A stretch of DNA of 64,000 nt from Microbacterium hydrocarbonoxydans (GCF_904831005.1 NZ_LR882982.1:3410001-3474000), one strand, 5' to 3'; shown: positions 1 to 7,800, counted from the stretch's first letter. Notes: generated from the letters alone by a model not told the origin. A program made the numbers and translations.

Positions 1-2
1 CC

Positions 3-74
3 CCGCTTCCGCGAGGCACCGTGCGCGAGGCGCTCACGCGCTTCGCCGAGACCCTCGTCGAACGCTCCAGCTGA
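3..74 (+). CDS. C-terminal end of an unidentified protein (partial)
   Basis: The frame is open from the left edge of the window and stops at TGA 72-74. It encodes 23 residues ending in EALTRFAETLVERSS, an amphipathic helix. The start codon lies outside the window, so the family cannot be named. It runs in the same direction as the reductase gene that follows after a 58-bp gap, and may belong to the same transcript. Confidence 0.5.
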   Translation, partial: PLPRGTVREALTRFAETLVERSS

Positions 75-132
75 GCGTGTCGCGGCAGTTCGCCGCGTGC
101 ACGTGACGTGACGGCCCACGAAAGGACCCCCT

Positions 133-1506
133 ATGACCAAGCTCAGACTGGCCATCGTCGGAGCGGGCCCGGCAGGCATCTACGCCGCCGACATCCTGCT
201 CAAGGCCGAGCGCAAGTTCGATGTCTCGATCGACCTCTTCGAGCAGCTCCCCGCGCCGTACGGCCTGGTGCGCTACGGCGTCGCGCCCGATCATCCGCGC
301 ATCAAGGGCATCATCAACGCGCTGCGTGATGTGCTCGACCGGGGCGACATCCGCCTCTTCGGCAACGTGCGGTTCGGTGAGGACATCACGCTCGACGACC
401 TCAAGAAGCACTACAACGCGGTGATCTTCGCCACCGGCGCGATCCGCGACACGACTCTCGACATCCCGGGTATCGACGCCGTCGCCTCCTACGGCGCGGC
501 GGACTACGTCAGCTGGTTCGACGGACACCCCGACGTGCCGCGCGAGTGGCCGCTGGACGCCGCATCGGTCGGCGTGCTCGGCAACGGGAACGTCGCTCTC
601 GACGTCGCGCGCATGCTCGCGAAGCACGCCGAAGACCTGCTCGTCACCGAAGTCCCCGAGAACGTCTACGAGGGGCTCAAGACCAGTGCGGTCACCGATG
701 TGCATGTCTTCGGGCGTCGCGGTCCCGCGCAGGTGAAGTTCACCCCGCTCGAACTGCGTGAGCTCGGTGAGCTGCGCGACGTCGACATGGTGGTCTACGA
801 CGAGGACTTCGACTACGACGAGGCCTCGAAAGATGCCGTCGCGAGCAACAAGCAGGTCATGGTCATCGATCGCATCCTGCAGTCGTGGCGCAAGCGCGAC
901 TCGGTCAACAACGCCGGAGGCACCGCCTCGCGTCGTCTTCACCTGCACTTCTGGGCGCGCCCGGTCGAGGTCCGCACGGACGAGACCGGCCGCGTCGCTG
1001 CACTCGTCTACGAGCGAACGAAGCCCGACGGGCAGGGCGGAGCGGTGGGCACCGGCGAGATGCGCGAGGTGCCGCTGCAGGCGCTGTACCGCGCGATCGG
1101 CTACTTCGGGTCCCCGCTTCCCGGGGTTCCCTTCGACAAGAAGCACGGCGTCATCCCCAACCGCGAGGGACAGGTGCTCGCCAAGGACTCGAACCAGCCG
1201 GTGACGGGCATCTACGCGACGGGCTGGATCAAGCGCGGTCCGGTGGGGCTCATCGGACACACCAAGTCGGATGCGATGGAGACCGTTCGTCACATCATCA
1301 ACGACCAGGGCTCGTGGTGGCACCCGGAAGACCCGTCCGAAGAGGCGATCCCGGCACTGCTGCAGGAGCGCGGTGTGCGCTGGACCGACCTCGACGGTTG
1401 GCACCGTCTCGACGAGCACGAGATCGCGCTCGGTGCGCCGCATGAGCGCGCGCGGGTCAAGGTGGTCCCTCGCGACGAGATGGTGCGCGTCTCTCGCGGA
1501 GAGTGA
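133..1506 (+). CDS. Ferredoxin/flavodoxin-NADP+ reductase, FprA (adrenodoxin reductase) type
   Basis: Predicted cytosolic flavoprotein of 457 residues moving electrons between NADP(H) and ferredoxin. The length matches mycobacterial FprA (about 456). The N-terminal FAD dinucleotide-binding motif GAGPAG is at residues 10-15, followed by the family signature APYGLVRYGVAPDHP at about 36-50. A second Rossmann motif, GVLGNGNVALDVARM, lies near residue 145 and binds NADP. The C-terminal GPVGLIG near residue 370 is the conserved FAD-contacting segment. ATG 133 is preceded by a GAAAGGA ribosome-binding site. The next gene has its own leaderless promoter, so this is probably a monocistronic unit or the end of one. 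The family is secure; the ferredoxin partner is not visible here. Confidence 0.93.
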   Translation: MTKLRLAIVGAGPAGIYAADILLKAERKFDVSIDLFEQLPAPYGLVRYGVAPDHPRIKGIINALRDVLDRGDIRLFGNVRFGEDITLDDLKKHYNAVIFATGAIRDTTLDIPGIDAVASYGAADYVSWFDGHPDVPREWPLDAASVGVLGNGNVALDVARMLAKHAEDLLVTEVPENVYEGLKTSAVTDVHVFGRRGPAQVKFTPLELRELGELRDVDMVVYDEDFDYDEASKDAVASNKQVMVIDRILQSWRKRDSVNNAGGTASRRLHLHFWARPVEVRTDETGRVAALVYERTKPDGQGGAVGTGEMREVPLQALYRAIGYFGSPLPGVPFDKKHGVIPNREGQVLAKDSNQPVTGIYATGWIKRGPVGLIGHTKSDAMETVRHIINDQGSWWHPEDPSEEAIPALLQERGVRWTDLDGWHRLDEHEIALGAPHERARVKVVPRDEMVRVSRGE

Positions 1507-1556
1507 CCGTCACAGGATCGTTGTGTGCCGTCCGCATGTCGGAGGGCACACGTCTC

Positions 1557-1562
1557 TAGGCT
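1557..1562 (+). promoter_or_regulatory. -10 element TAGGCT of a leaderless promoter
   Basis: TAGGCT lies 6 nt before ATG 1569, so transcription would begin at or next to the start codon. No clear -35 hexamer is visible. Confidence 0.55.
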
Positions 1563-1568
1563 GAGCGC

Positions 1569-2615
1569 ATGCGCCTGCGCTCTCTCGCCGTGCTCGGCAC
1601 TGTCGCTCTGCTGCTGATGTCCGGATGCTCCGCCGAGCCCGCCCCGGACCCGACGCCGCCGGCCCCGTCATCGGCATCCGCCACTCCCGCGCCCACTCCG
1701 ACCACCCAGCCGATCGCCGCGCCGGAGGCGGCGTTCGACGTGACCTGCGATGACGTGGCCGCAGAGATGTCAGCCCTGTTCGGCGAGCCGTCTGCTCCTG
1801 TCCAGCCGGTGCTGTCCGTGGTGTCGACCATGGGGTGGATCCCCGGCCCCGCGCAGCACATGTTCCAGCAGGTCGGTGGCATCGCGTGTTCCGCCGACTC
1901 GGAGGTCGACCGCAGGTGGGAGGTCACGATCGTCCCGGATGCACAGGCGGTAATCGAGGGCGCGACCGAGCGGCAGGGCTACTGGGGCGAGCAAGCGGGT
2001 TGTTCCGACGGCAGCTGCACGTTCGAGTTCCCCGATGGTGACGTGCTGCTCTCGGCCACGGTGTTCGAGCCGGGTGTCACCGCCGCTGAGACGGGGGCGG
2101 TGGAGGCGGCGATGCGTCGCCTCGCCGCAGACGCGGCAGCGACCGTGCGGCAGGTCGGGCGTATCGACAGCGACCTCATCGGAGCGCCGTGCGAGAGGTT
2201 CATCACCGAGCAGCAGGTGAACGAGCAGTTCGGGGTGTCGGATGCGGTGATCTACTCGGACTTCGGCGGATGGGGCATCCCGGCCGAGATCTATCACGTC
2301 GCCAACGGCTCCCGGATCTGCATGTACCGAACCGCGGCGAGCGAGTACGAAGGGCCCACGTACCTGCTGCTGACCTCGCTTCCCGGCGGCGCCTGGGCGT
2401 TCGAGCAGCAGGCCGGCATCTCGGCGACCGTCGAGGGTGCGGATGCTGCGAAGACGAGCACCGGCGAGCACGGAGAGAACTTCCTCGACGTGCGGGTCGG
2501 AGCGGATTGGTTTCGGATCGTCACGTACGACGACGGATCCGGCGCGCCGGACCCCACGCCGTCGGCGGAGTCGGTGGTGCGCAACCTCACGGTGGGGCAG
2601 CCCGCTCCGCAGTAG
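1569..2615 (+). CDS. Secreted lipoprotein of unknown function
   Basis: A 348-residue protein with a lipoprotein signal peptide: charged MRLR start, hydrophobic core, and lipobox LMSGC with the modified cysteine at residue 20. A Pro/Ala/Thr-rich spacer (residues 24-50) leads into a folded domain with several cysteines (for example VTCDDV, GIACSADSE, EQAGCSDGSC, IGAPCERF), which suggests disulfides outside the membrane. Two halves, roughly residues 55-190 and 200-340, both begin with a CDDV/CERF-like segment and may be a distant duplication. No ribosome-binding site precedes ATG 1569, but a -10 hexamer ends 6 nt upstream. I do not recognise the family. Confidence 0.8.
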   Translation: MRLRSLAVLGTVALLLMSGCSAEPAPDPTPPAPSSASATPAPTPTTQPIAAPEAAFDVTCDDVAAEMSALFGEPSAPVQPVLSVVSTMGWIPGPAQHMFQQVGGIACSADSEVDRRWEVTIVPDAQAVIEGATERQGYWGEQAGCSDGSCTFEFPDGDVLLSATVFEPGVTAAETGAVEAAMRRLAADAAATVRQVGRIDSDLIGAPCERFITEQQVNEQFGVSDAVIYSDFGGWGIPAEIYHVANGSRICMYRTAASEYEGPTYLLLTSLPGGAWAFEQQAGISATVEGADAAKTSTGEHGENFLDVRVGADWFRIVTYDDGSGAPDPTPSAESVVRNLTVGQPAPQ

Positions 2616-2631
2616 TCCACAGCTCGTGGGC

Positions 2632-2637
2632 TAGCCT
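2632..2637 (+). promoter_or_regulatory. -10 element TAGCCT of a leaderless promoter
   Basis: TAGCCT ends 6 nt before ATG 2644, the same geometry as at 1557. It gives the hydrolase its own promoter despite the 28-bp gap to the lipoprotein gene. Confidence 0.55.
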
Positions 2638-2643
2638 GGCCGC

Positions 2644-3651
2644 ATGGCTGACTGGAGACCCGACGTTCTCGGCGACGAGTTCGAGCAGCTCACGCTCCAG
2701 CTCGGCGAAGACGACGAGGGCCCGGTCGTCGCGACCCTCGTGCGAGCGCTGCCGGGCGACCGGAACTGGTGGGATCGCCTGCGTGCACGTCGACGCCCGC
2801 TCGACGACGTCGACGTGCTCTATGTGCACGGGTGGTCGGACTACTTCTTCCAGAAGCGCCTCGCACGGTTCTGGACGACGCGGGGCGCTCGGTTCTTCGC
2901 GCTCGATCTGCGCAAGTACGGCCGCAGCCTGCGCGACGGTCAGACCCCCGGCTACATCACAGACCTCCGCGCCTACGACGAGGACATCGGCGCGGCGCTC
3001 GCGGCCATGGGCAGAGGCGCCCAGAGCTCCGCACCTGCGCGCCGCCTGGTGCTGCTCGGCCACTCGACCGGAGGTCTCACGCTGAGTCTGTGGGCCTCGA
3101 GACATCCGGGTACGGCGGATGCTCTGGTCCTGAACAGTCCGTGGCTGGAGTTCCAGGTGGCCTCAGCCAGGCCTCTGATCGCTCCGGTCGCGGAGCTGCA
3201 AGCGCGATGGGCCCCGCGCGAGGTGGCTCCGCAGGTCGATCTGGGCTTCTACACCCGAGCGCAGCAGGAGGTGGCGGACCCCGACGATCCCGTCGACATC
3301 AACCTCGCGTGGCGTCCTGCCCAGACGATGGCCGTGCACGCGGGGTGGTTCCACGCCATCCTCACAGGTCACGCGGCGGTGGCGGCCGGTCTCGCGATCG
3401 ATGCTCCTGTATGCGTGCTGCTCTCGGCCCGCTCGGCCACTCCGACGCGATGGTCGGAGGACCTCACCCGCACCGACTCCGTGCTCGTCGTCGACGACAT
3501 CGCGCGCGCCGCCCTGAAGCTCGGCCCATCCGTGACGGTCGAGCGGGTGGACGGCGCCTTGCACGACGTCTTCCTCTCCCGCCATGAGGCGAGAGAGGAA
3601 GCATATCGTCGCCTCGACCGGTGGGTCAGAGGCTGGTCAGCGGCAGGCTGA
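2644..3651 (+). CDS. Alpha/beta hydrolase, serine aminopeptidase/lysophospholipase-like
   Basis: A 335-residue soluble protein with the alpha/beta hydrolase plan. The strand before the oxyanion region reads VLYVHGWSDYF (near residue 60), the nucleophile elbow is GHSTGG with the serine near residue 140, and a C-terminal GALHDVFLSR near residue 300 supplies the candidate catalytic histidine. These fit the S33/lysophospholipase-like group, whose substrates are typically lipid or small esters; the actual substrate cannot be read from the sequence. No signal peptide is present. The start at ATG 2644 is supported by the leaderless promoter. It converges on the downstream GntR gene with only 6 bp between stops. 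Confidence 0.88.
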   Translation: MADWRPDVLGDEFEQLTLQLGEDDEGPVVATLVRALPGDRNWWDRLRARRRPLDDVDVLYVHGWSDYFFQKRLARFWTTRGARFFALDLRKYGRSLRDGQTPGYITDLRAYDEDIGAALAAMGRGAQSSAPARRLVLLGHSTGGLTLSLWASRHPGTADALVLNSPWLEFQVASARPLIAPVAELQARWAPREVAPQVDLGFYTRAQQEVADPDDPVDINLAWRPAQTMAVHAGWFHAILTGHAAVAAGLAIDAPVCVLLSARSATPTRWSEDLTRTDSVLVVDDIARAALKLGPSVTVERVDGALHDVFLSRHEAREEAYRRLDRWVRGWSAAG

Positions 3652-3657
3652 GACCCG

Positions 3658-4293
3658 TCACACGTAGTACATGGCGCGAGCCAGACGTTCGGATTCGTCT
3701 GCATCGCCCCGCAGCACGGCTCCGCGGAAATTGCGGTAGATCAGCAGCATCCGTTCTCGATCGTCCTCGGGGAGGGTCCACGATCGCAGGTTGCGGAACA
3801 GAGCCATGCTCGCGTCGTTGATCAGCACCTGGTGCTGGATATTGCGACTGCGGTCGCTGAGGAACGAGAAGACCGCCCAGCGTGCCTCGGACAGCTGGTC
3901 GGCGCCGTCGATCGCACCGCACATGCGATCGACGAGATCAGCCAGCTCTTCGCGCTCGTCCTGTGTCATACGACCGATGCCCATGCGCGCGGCGACACCC
4001 GCCTGGTAGCCGGCGAATTCGAGCGTCTGTTCGACCACCTCGGGTGTGACGGTGGTGACCTCGGTGTATCTGCTCGGGTACATCGTGACGAGGCCCAGAC
4101 GCTCGAGCCGTTGCAGCGCCTCACGCACGGGAGTGCGGGACACGTGCAGCTCTTCGGCGACGTCGACGTCGCGGATGCGATGCCCTGGTTCCAGTGCACC
4201 GTCAACGATCTGCGCACCGATGTGCTGGAAGACCTCCTCTGCCAGTAGTTGCTTGCTCTCTCGAATACTCGTCATCGAGCTGTTGCTGATCAT
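3658..4293 (-). CDS. GntR-family transcriptional regulator (FCD/FadR subfamily)
   Basis: A 211-residue regulator. Residues 12-75 are a winged helix-turn-helix, with the typical GntR recognition segment VAEELHVSRTPVREALQRLERLGLV. The remaining 130 residues are helical, as in the FCD effector domain. Start chosen at ATG 4293, which has a GGGGG motif 8 nt upstream on the minus strand; ATG 4275 is an alternative that removes six residues. FCD regulators usually respond to organic acids and repress adjacent catabolic genes, but no such genes adjoin it. It is divergent from a second GntR gene across 0.5 kb of unassigned DNA. Confidence 0.9.
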   Translation of the reverse strand: MISNSSMTSIRESKQLLAEEVFQHIGAQIVDGALEPGHRIRDVDVAEELHVSRTPVREALQRLERLGLVTMYPSRYTEVTTVTPEVVEQTLEFAGYQAGVAARMGIGRMTQDEREELADLVDRMCGAIDGADQLSEARWAVFSFLSDRSRNIQHQVLINDASMALFRNLRSWTLPEDDRERMLLIYRNFRGAVLRGDADESERLARAMYYV

Positions 4294-4706
4294 GGATTGC
4301 CCCCAGTTGCATTCCCAGATCCGAGCCCCCCATGATGTGCTCGGACGCTCACTACATCACGAACTCGGTCGCGATGCCAATAATCCACAGGTGCATTTTC
4401 ACCGGCTTCCGGAAGCCTGCCCAGCCGTGCATCCTCGTGGGATTCCGATGACAAGAATTCTGTGGCCGACGGGCGTGGGACGCCCGCCGGCCACAGACGA
4501 TGTCGTGCACGGAGCTGCACCGCGCCCAGTCCCCACAGGGCGGGAACCTCAGGCCGCACACGCGGACCGTGGTTCGGCAGCGCGTCATGCACCGACGCAT
4601 CGTCTGCCGCATCGGGATGCGGCTTTCTCCAGTCTCTGGCAACGCCGCCCATATATCGGAATGGGATTCGCGGGCAGGGCAGTCGATCGTCTCGATGACC
4701 GCGCAA

Positions 4707-4772
4707 GGATCCGATCCCTTCTGGATCCGATCCCAGCTGGATCCGACTTCGAGCTGGATCCGACTTCGAGCT
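4707..4772 (+). repeat. Four-unit tandem repeat, 16/17-nt period (GGATCCGA core)
   Basis: GGATCCGA occurs at 4707, 4723, 4739 and 4756. Units one and two are 16 nt (GGATCCGATCCCTTCT and GGATCCGATCCCAGCT). Units three and four are identical 17-mers, GGATCCGACTTCGAGCT. The array ends 20 bp before the -10 hexamer of the GntR gene at 4805, so its last copy lies about where the -35 region would be. It may be an operator array for that regulator or a slippage product. Confidence 0.75.
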
Positions 4773-4791
4773 GCGGCAGTCTCGGGTCCGC

Positions 4792-4797
4792 TAGCGT
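4792..4797 (+). promoter_or_regulatory. -10 element TAGCGT of a leaderless promoter
   Basis: TAGCGT ends 7 nt before GTG 4805. It supports that GTG as the start instead of the much longer open frame upstream. Confidence 0.5.
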
Positions 4798-4804
4798 GGG
4801 GAAC

Positions 4805-5494
4805 GTGGACAAACGGCAGCGAGCTCTCTTGGCACTGCCGTCCGGTGAACTCGCGAACAGCTCCGCGTTCCAGGTGTTCGAAGACATGCTCGCCTCGATC
4901 TATGACGGAGAGATCGCGCCTGGCGACCCGGTCAGCGAGAACGACATCGCCAAGAAGTACGGCGTCTCCCGTACGCCGGCGCGAGAGGCGATCCAGCGGC
5001 TCAGAGAACTCGGGTTGGTCGAGGCGTCAGCCGGTCGGACTTCTCGAGTCGTGCTGGTCTCTGAGCAGACCCTCCGCCACGCTCTTGTCGTGTGGGAGGC
5101 GCTCATGATGGCCGCAGCCGCCGAAACCGTCACTCTCATCGACGACGCTGATCTTGAGCTCATGCAAGCGAGTATCGAGGAGTTTCGAGAGGCGGCAAGC
5201 CGCGGAGACGCAGGAAGGGCAGCGCAAGCGAACTACAATCTGTTCGCTGTCCTCGTCACCAAATCGACCAATCCGCTTCTTGTGAAGAGCGTCGCGCTCA
5301 CCGTGCACATGATCCGGCTGGGCGGCCTGTCGATGCCCCGGTGGGTGGACGCGAACGTGCTCGGCGCCGCGCAGGTCGCACTTGTCGACGCGCTACGCGC
5401 GCAGGATGTCGGCGCCGCGAAGAGGGCGATCCAGGCCGCCGCCGACTTCCGGCTCTCGCCCGATCAGGATCACGTCGATCCCTTCGAGCATTAG
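4805..5494 (+). CDS. GntR-family transcriptional regulator (FCD-like)
   Basis: A 229-residue regulator with a winged helix-turn-helix at residues 20-85 (SENDIAKKYGVSRTPAREAI, then LGLVEASAGRTSRVV) and a helical C-terminal half that resembles the FCD effector domain. The open frame extends upstream to 4046, but that part is antisense to the other GntR gene or runs through the repeat array. GTG 4805 was chosen because the fold begins soon after it and a -10 hexamer sits 7 nt before it. No target operon follows: the next gene in this direction is 1 kb away. It may act on the array at 4707-4772 or on the palindrome at 5553-5568. Confidence 0.85.
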   Translation: MDKRQRALLALPSGELANSSAFQVFEDMLASIYDGEIAPGDPVSENDIAKKYGVSRTPAREAIQRLRELGLVEASAGRTSRVVLVSEQTLRHALVVWEALMMAAAAETVTLIDDADLELMQASIEEFREAASRGDAGRAAQANYNLFAVLVTKSTNPLLVKSVALTVHMIRLGGLSMPRWVDANVLGAAQVALVDALRAQDVGAAKRAIQAAADFRLSPDQDHVDPFEH

Positions 5495-5529
5495 CCCGCA
5501 TTCGGTTCAGGAATCGCGAGCCGGATCCC

Positions 5530-5568
5530 TTGACGGTGACCATGGCCACACTTGTATACTGGCATACA
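5530..5568 (+). promoter_or_regulatory. Candidate promoter overlapped by a GntR-like palindromic operator
   Basis: TTGACG (5530-5535) and TATACT (5555-5560) are separated by 19 bp. The -10 lies inside TGTATACTGGCATACA (5553-5568), an imperfect palindrome in which 12 of 16 positions are symmetrical. Such TGTAT/ATACA dyads are common GntR-type operators. No gene follows on the plus strand before yajQ's terminator. Confidence 0.45.
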
Positions 5569-5804
5569 GGTAGGCATATCGATGCGTATCCGGCGGGGGT
5601 GGCCGATCGCGATTCTGGGACGATGAACTACTTGCGGGTCTTGCTGGTGCGCTTTTGGGGAAGAGCGTCGGCAAGACCCACGAACCTTCCCCTGTCATGA
5701 TCGCCTTCCGCGATCGCTCGCGACGCCGATCGTGACGAGATCATGTGTGCACTGAGGCGTCCGGCGCGATGAGAGCGCGAGCGGGGCGACTCCGTGCACG
5801 AAAG

Positions 5805-5833
5805 AGGGGGCGGATGCCACGCATCCGCCCCCT
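5805..5833 (-). terminator. Terminator of the yajQ-family gene
   Basis: A perfect 13-bp stem (AGGGGGCGGATGC / GCATCCGCCCCCT) with a 3-nt loop. Read on the minus strand it lies 15 bp past the stop codon and is followed by a short CTTTC pyrimidine run. Confidence 0.8.
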
Positions 5834-5848
5834 TCGTCGTGCGCAGGG

Positions 5849-6337
5849 TCAGCGGTAGTTGATGAACTGCAGATCGAGGTCGAGATCGGCGCCCTTGAGG
5901 AGGGCGATGACGGACTGGAGGTCGTCACGGCTCTTCGACTGCACGCGCAGCTCGTCGCCCTGGATCTGGCTCTTCACGCCCTTCGGGCCCTCGTCGCGGA
6001 TGATCTTGTTGATCTTCTTGGCGTTCTCCGACGAGATGCCGTCCTTGAGCGTCGAGACGATGCGGAACTCCTTGCCGCTGGCGAAAGGATCGCCCGACTC
6101 GAGGCTCTTGAGCGAGATGCCGCGCTTGATCAGCTTGCTCTGGAACACGTCGAGCACGGCCTTCGCACGCTCTTCGGTACCGGCGATGATCAGGATCTGC
6201 TCGCCGCTCCACGCGATGGATGCGCCGGTGCCCTTGAAGTCGTAGCGCTGCTCGATCTCCTTGCGCGCCTGGTTCAGGGCGTTCTCGGCCTCCTGGTGAT
6301 CCACTTTCGAGACGATGTCAAAGGAACTGTCAGCCAT
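5849..6337 (-). CDS. YajQ-family nucleotide-binding protein (putative cyclic-di-GMP binder)
   Basis: A 162-residue protein of the usual YajQ length. The start [20 protein letters not shown], the central KYDFKGT-like segment ([14 protein letters not shown]) and the C-terminal [14 protein letters not shown] are diagnostic of the family, a cytosolic tandem ferredoxin-like fold. Some members (Xanthomonas) bind cyclic di-GMP; whether this one does is not shown by sequence. An upstream in-frame ATG at 6391 would add 18 unrelated residues. ATG 6337 was chosen from homology and because TACACT ends 7 nt before it, a leaderless arrangement. It is divergent from the sugar-importer operon. Confidence 0.93.
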   Translation of the reverse strand: MADSSFDIVSKVDHQEAENALNQARKEIEQRYDFKGTGASIAWSGEQILIIAGTEERAKAVLDVFQSKLIKRGISLKSLESGDPFASGKEFRIVSTLKDGISSENAKKINKIIRDEGPKGVKSQIQGDELRVQSKSRDDLQSVIALLKGADLDLDLQFINYR

Positions 6338-6344
6338 ACCCGAA

Positions 6345-6350
6345 AGTGTA
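6345..6350 (-). promoter_or_regulatory. -10 element TACACT of a leaderless promoter (minus strand)
   Basis: On the minus strand TACACT is followed by 7 nt and then the ATG at 6337. It supports the short start of the YajQ-family gene. Confidence 0.55.
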
Positions 6351-6377
6351 TCGACACGAATGATCGGCCGCTGATAT

Positions 6378-6389
6378 GGAAGCGTTTTC
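6378..6389. promoter_or_regulatory. Possible auxiliary LacI-family operator half-match
   Basis: GGAAGCGTTTTC is an imperfect dyad with the central CG typical of LacI-family sites. It lies about 90 bp from the better site at 6473-6488, a distance compatible with looping. The symmetry is weak (4 of 6 positions). Confidence 0.25.
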
Positions 6390-6444
6390 ACGGATCCGGG
6401 TCGTCCATCGCCCGGTCACGGATTGATATCGACGCTCCGATTCA

Positions 6445-6474
6445 TTGCGAACGGCATCGAATCTTGTGCATACT
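6445..6474 (+). promoter_or_regulatory. Promoter of the maltose-type importer operon
   Basis: TTGCGA (6445-6450) and CATACT (6469-6474) are separated by 18 bp, about 50 bp upstream of ATG 6528. The operator at 6473-6488 begins inside the -10. Confidence 0.6.
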
Positions 6475-6488
6475 GTAAGCGCTTGCAG
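6473..6488. promoter_or_regulatory. LacI/MalR-family operator
   Basis: CTGTAAGCGCTTGCAG is a 16-bp dyad with one mismatch pair and a perfect AAGCGCTT core centred on CG, the hallmark of LacI-family sites. It overlaps the -10 and transcription start, so binding should repress. The regulator gene is not in the window. Confidence 0.7.
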
Positions 6489-6527
6489 TTTCATGCAGGT
6501 CATCAGCACTCAGAGAGGCACACACCA

Positions 6528-7736
6528 ATGAAGGTGAACAAGAGGGGCATCGCCGCCGCCGGCGCCATCGCCATCGTTTCGACTCTTACGCTTGCCGGTT
6601 GCTCGACCGGCGGTGCGGGCGACGACGCGGCCGAGAGCGACAGCGGCAGCACGCTGACGGTCTGGGTAGACGCCGAGCGCGTGGACGCACTGCAGAGTGC
6701 GGCCGACTCCTACGAGGAGAAGACAGGCGTCGCCGTCGAACTCGTCGGCAAGTCGGTCGACGACATGAAGGACGATTTCATCCAGCAGGTGCCCACGGGC
6801 AAGGGCCCCGACGTGGTCATGGGGGCGCACGACTGGCTCGGCGAGCTGTCGACCAATGGTGTGGTCGCACCGCTCGAGCTCGGTGACTCCGCCGCCGACT
6901 ACCTCCCCGTCGCACTGCAGGCAGCGACCTACGAGGGCACGGTGTACATGCTCCCGTACGCGGTGGAGAACATCGCGGTGCTGCGCAACGCCGACCTGGT
7001 CCCCGCCGCTCCGACGGGCTTCGACGACATGGTCTCGAAGGGCGCGTTCGTGGTCGAGCAGGGCACCGAGGGCAACCCGTACCACCTCTACCCGTTCCAG
7101 ACCGCATTCGGCGCCCCGGTCTTCGGCACCGACGACTCGGGCAGCTACGACCCGGCCGACCTGCAGCTCGGCAGCGAGGGCGGCTTCGCCTTCGCCGACT
7201 GGCTCGGCGCACAGGGCGCGGCAGGCACGCTGAACACGGACATCGACGGTGAGATCGCCAAGCAGCAGTTCCTCGACGGCACCGCCGCCTTCTGGCTGAC
7301 CGGTCCGTGGAACGTCGGCGCGGCCGTCGATGCGGGCATCAATGTCGCGATCGACCCCATCCCCAGCCCCACGGGCGAGACGGCCTCGCCGTTCGCCGGT
7401 GTGAAGGGCTTCTTCGTCAGCTCCGAGTCGAAGAACAAGGTCGCTGCGAACGACTTCCTCGTCAACTACCTCGGCACCGAAGAGGTGCAGCTCGCGCTGT
7501 TCGAGGCGGGCAACGTGCTTCCCGCACTCACCTCGGCTGCCGACACCGCAGCATCCGACCCGATCATCGCCGGTTTCCAGGCCGTCGGTGCTGACGCGGT
7601 GCCCATGCCCGCGATCCCCGCGATGGGATCGGTCTGGGAGTTCTGGGGTGTCGCCGAGGCGGCCATCATCAACGGCTCGGACCCGACGACGACGTGGCAG
7701 AAGCTCGTCGACGACGTGACCACCGCCATCAAGTAA
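6528..7736 (+). CDS. Maltose/oligosaccharide ABC transporter substrate-binding lipoprotein
   Basis: A 402-residue extracytoplasmic binding protein. The lipoprotein signal ends in LAGC with the acylated cysteine at residue 25. The mature part has family 1 (MalE-like) features: TLTVWVDAERVDALQ, GKGPDVVMGAHDWLGELSTNG, the MLPYAVENIAVLRNADL hinge region and QQFLDGTAAFWLTGPWNV. ATG 6528 was chosen over an earlier frame opening (6423) because an AGAGAGG site precedes it and the signal peptide begins there. It heads an operon with two permeases; a strong hairpin separates it from them. Maltose or maltodextrin is the likely ligand class by similarity, not demonstrated. Confidence 0.92.
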   Translation: MKVNKRGIAAAGAIAIVSTLTLAGCSTGGAGDDAAESDSGSTLTVWVDAERVDALQSAADSYEEKTGVAVELVGKSVDDMKDDFIQQVPTGKGPDVVMGAHDWLGELSTNGVVAPLELGDSAADYLPVALQAATYEGTVYMLPYAVENIAVLRNADLVPAAPTGFDDMVSKGAFVVEQGTEGNPYHLYPFQTAFGAPVFGTDDSGSYDPADLQLGSEGGFAFADWLGAQGAAGTLNTDIDGEIAKQQFLDGTAAFWLTGPWNVGAAVDAGINVAIDPIPSPTGETASPFAGVKGFFVSSESKNKVAANDFLVNYLGTEEVQLALFEAGNVLPALTSAADTAASDPIIAGFQAVGADAVPMPAIPAMGSVWEFWGVAEAAIINGSDPTTTWQKLVDDVTTAIK

Positions 7737-7751
7737 CACACAGCACGATCC

Positions 7752-7782
7752 CTGCCGGGGCGGACCATGTCCGCCCCGGCAG
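7752..7782 (+). terminator. Intercistronic hairpin between binding protein and permease genes
   Basis: A perfect 14-bp stem, CTGCCGGGGCGGAC / GTCCGCCCCGGCAG, with a CAT loop and no U-run, 15 bp after the binding-protein stop. It probably lets part of the transcripts end or stabilises the upstream message, raising binding-protein yield over permease. Confidence 0.75.
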
Positions 7783-7800
7783 CTCCACGACGGGGACGAC

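Larger units (their letters stand above)
4294..4804. other. 511-bp gap between divergent GntR genes, no convincing gene
   Basis: Short frames exist on both strands, but none shows a ribosome-binding site, recognisable protein or typical codon bias. The right end holds the GGATCCGA repeat array and the promoter of the second GntR gene. The position suggests a shared regulatory region or the scar of a lost catabolic gene. Confidence 0.5.
5495..5848. other. 354-bp geneless stretch with an orphan promoter and hairpins
   Basis: The stretch holds a -35/-10 pair and a palindrome (5530-5568) and a nested inverted repeat, GGTCTTGC 5637-5644 with GCAAGACC 5671-5678 around an imperfect inner hairpin. 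It ends with the yajQ-side terminator at 5805-5833. The only small frame is 25 codons at 5623-5700, without a clear ribosome-binding site. It could encode a small RNA or be what remains of a deleted GntR-controlled operon. Confidence 0.45.

Noticed and set aside
4290..4706. A 138-codon minus-strand frame in the gap between the GntR genes
   Set aside because: No ribosome-binding site, His/Arg/Pro-rich composition and no recognisable fold; the gap also has less typical codon bias.
5623..5700. A 25-codon frame after the orphan promoter
   Set aside because: No ribosome-binding site, and most of it is the inverted repeat 5637-5678, so an RNA hairpin is the simpler reading.
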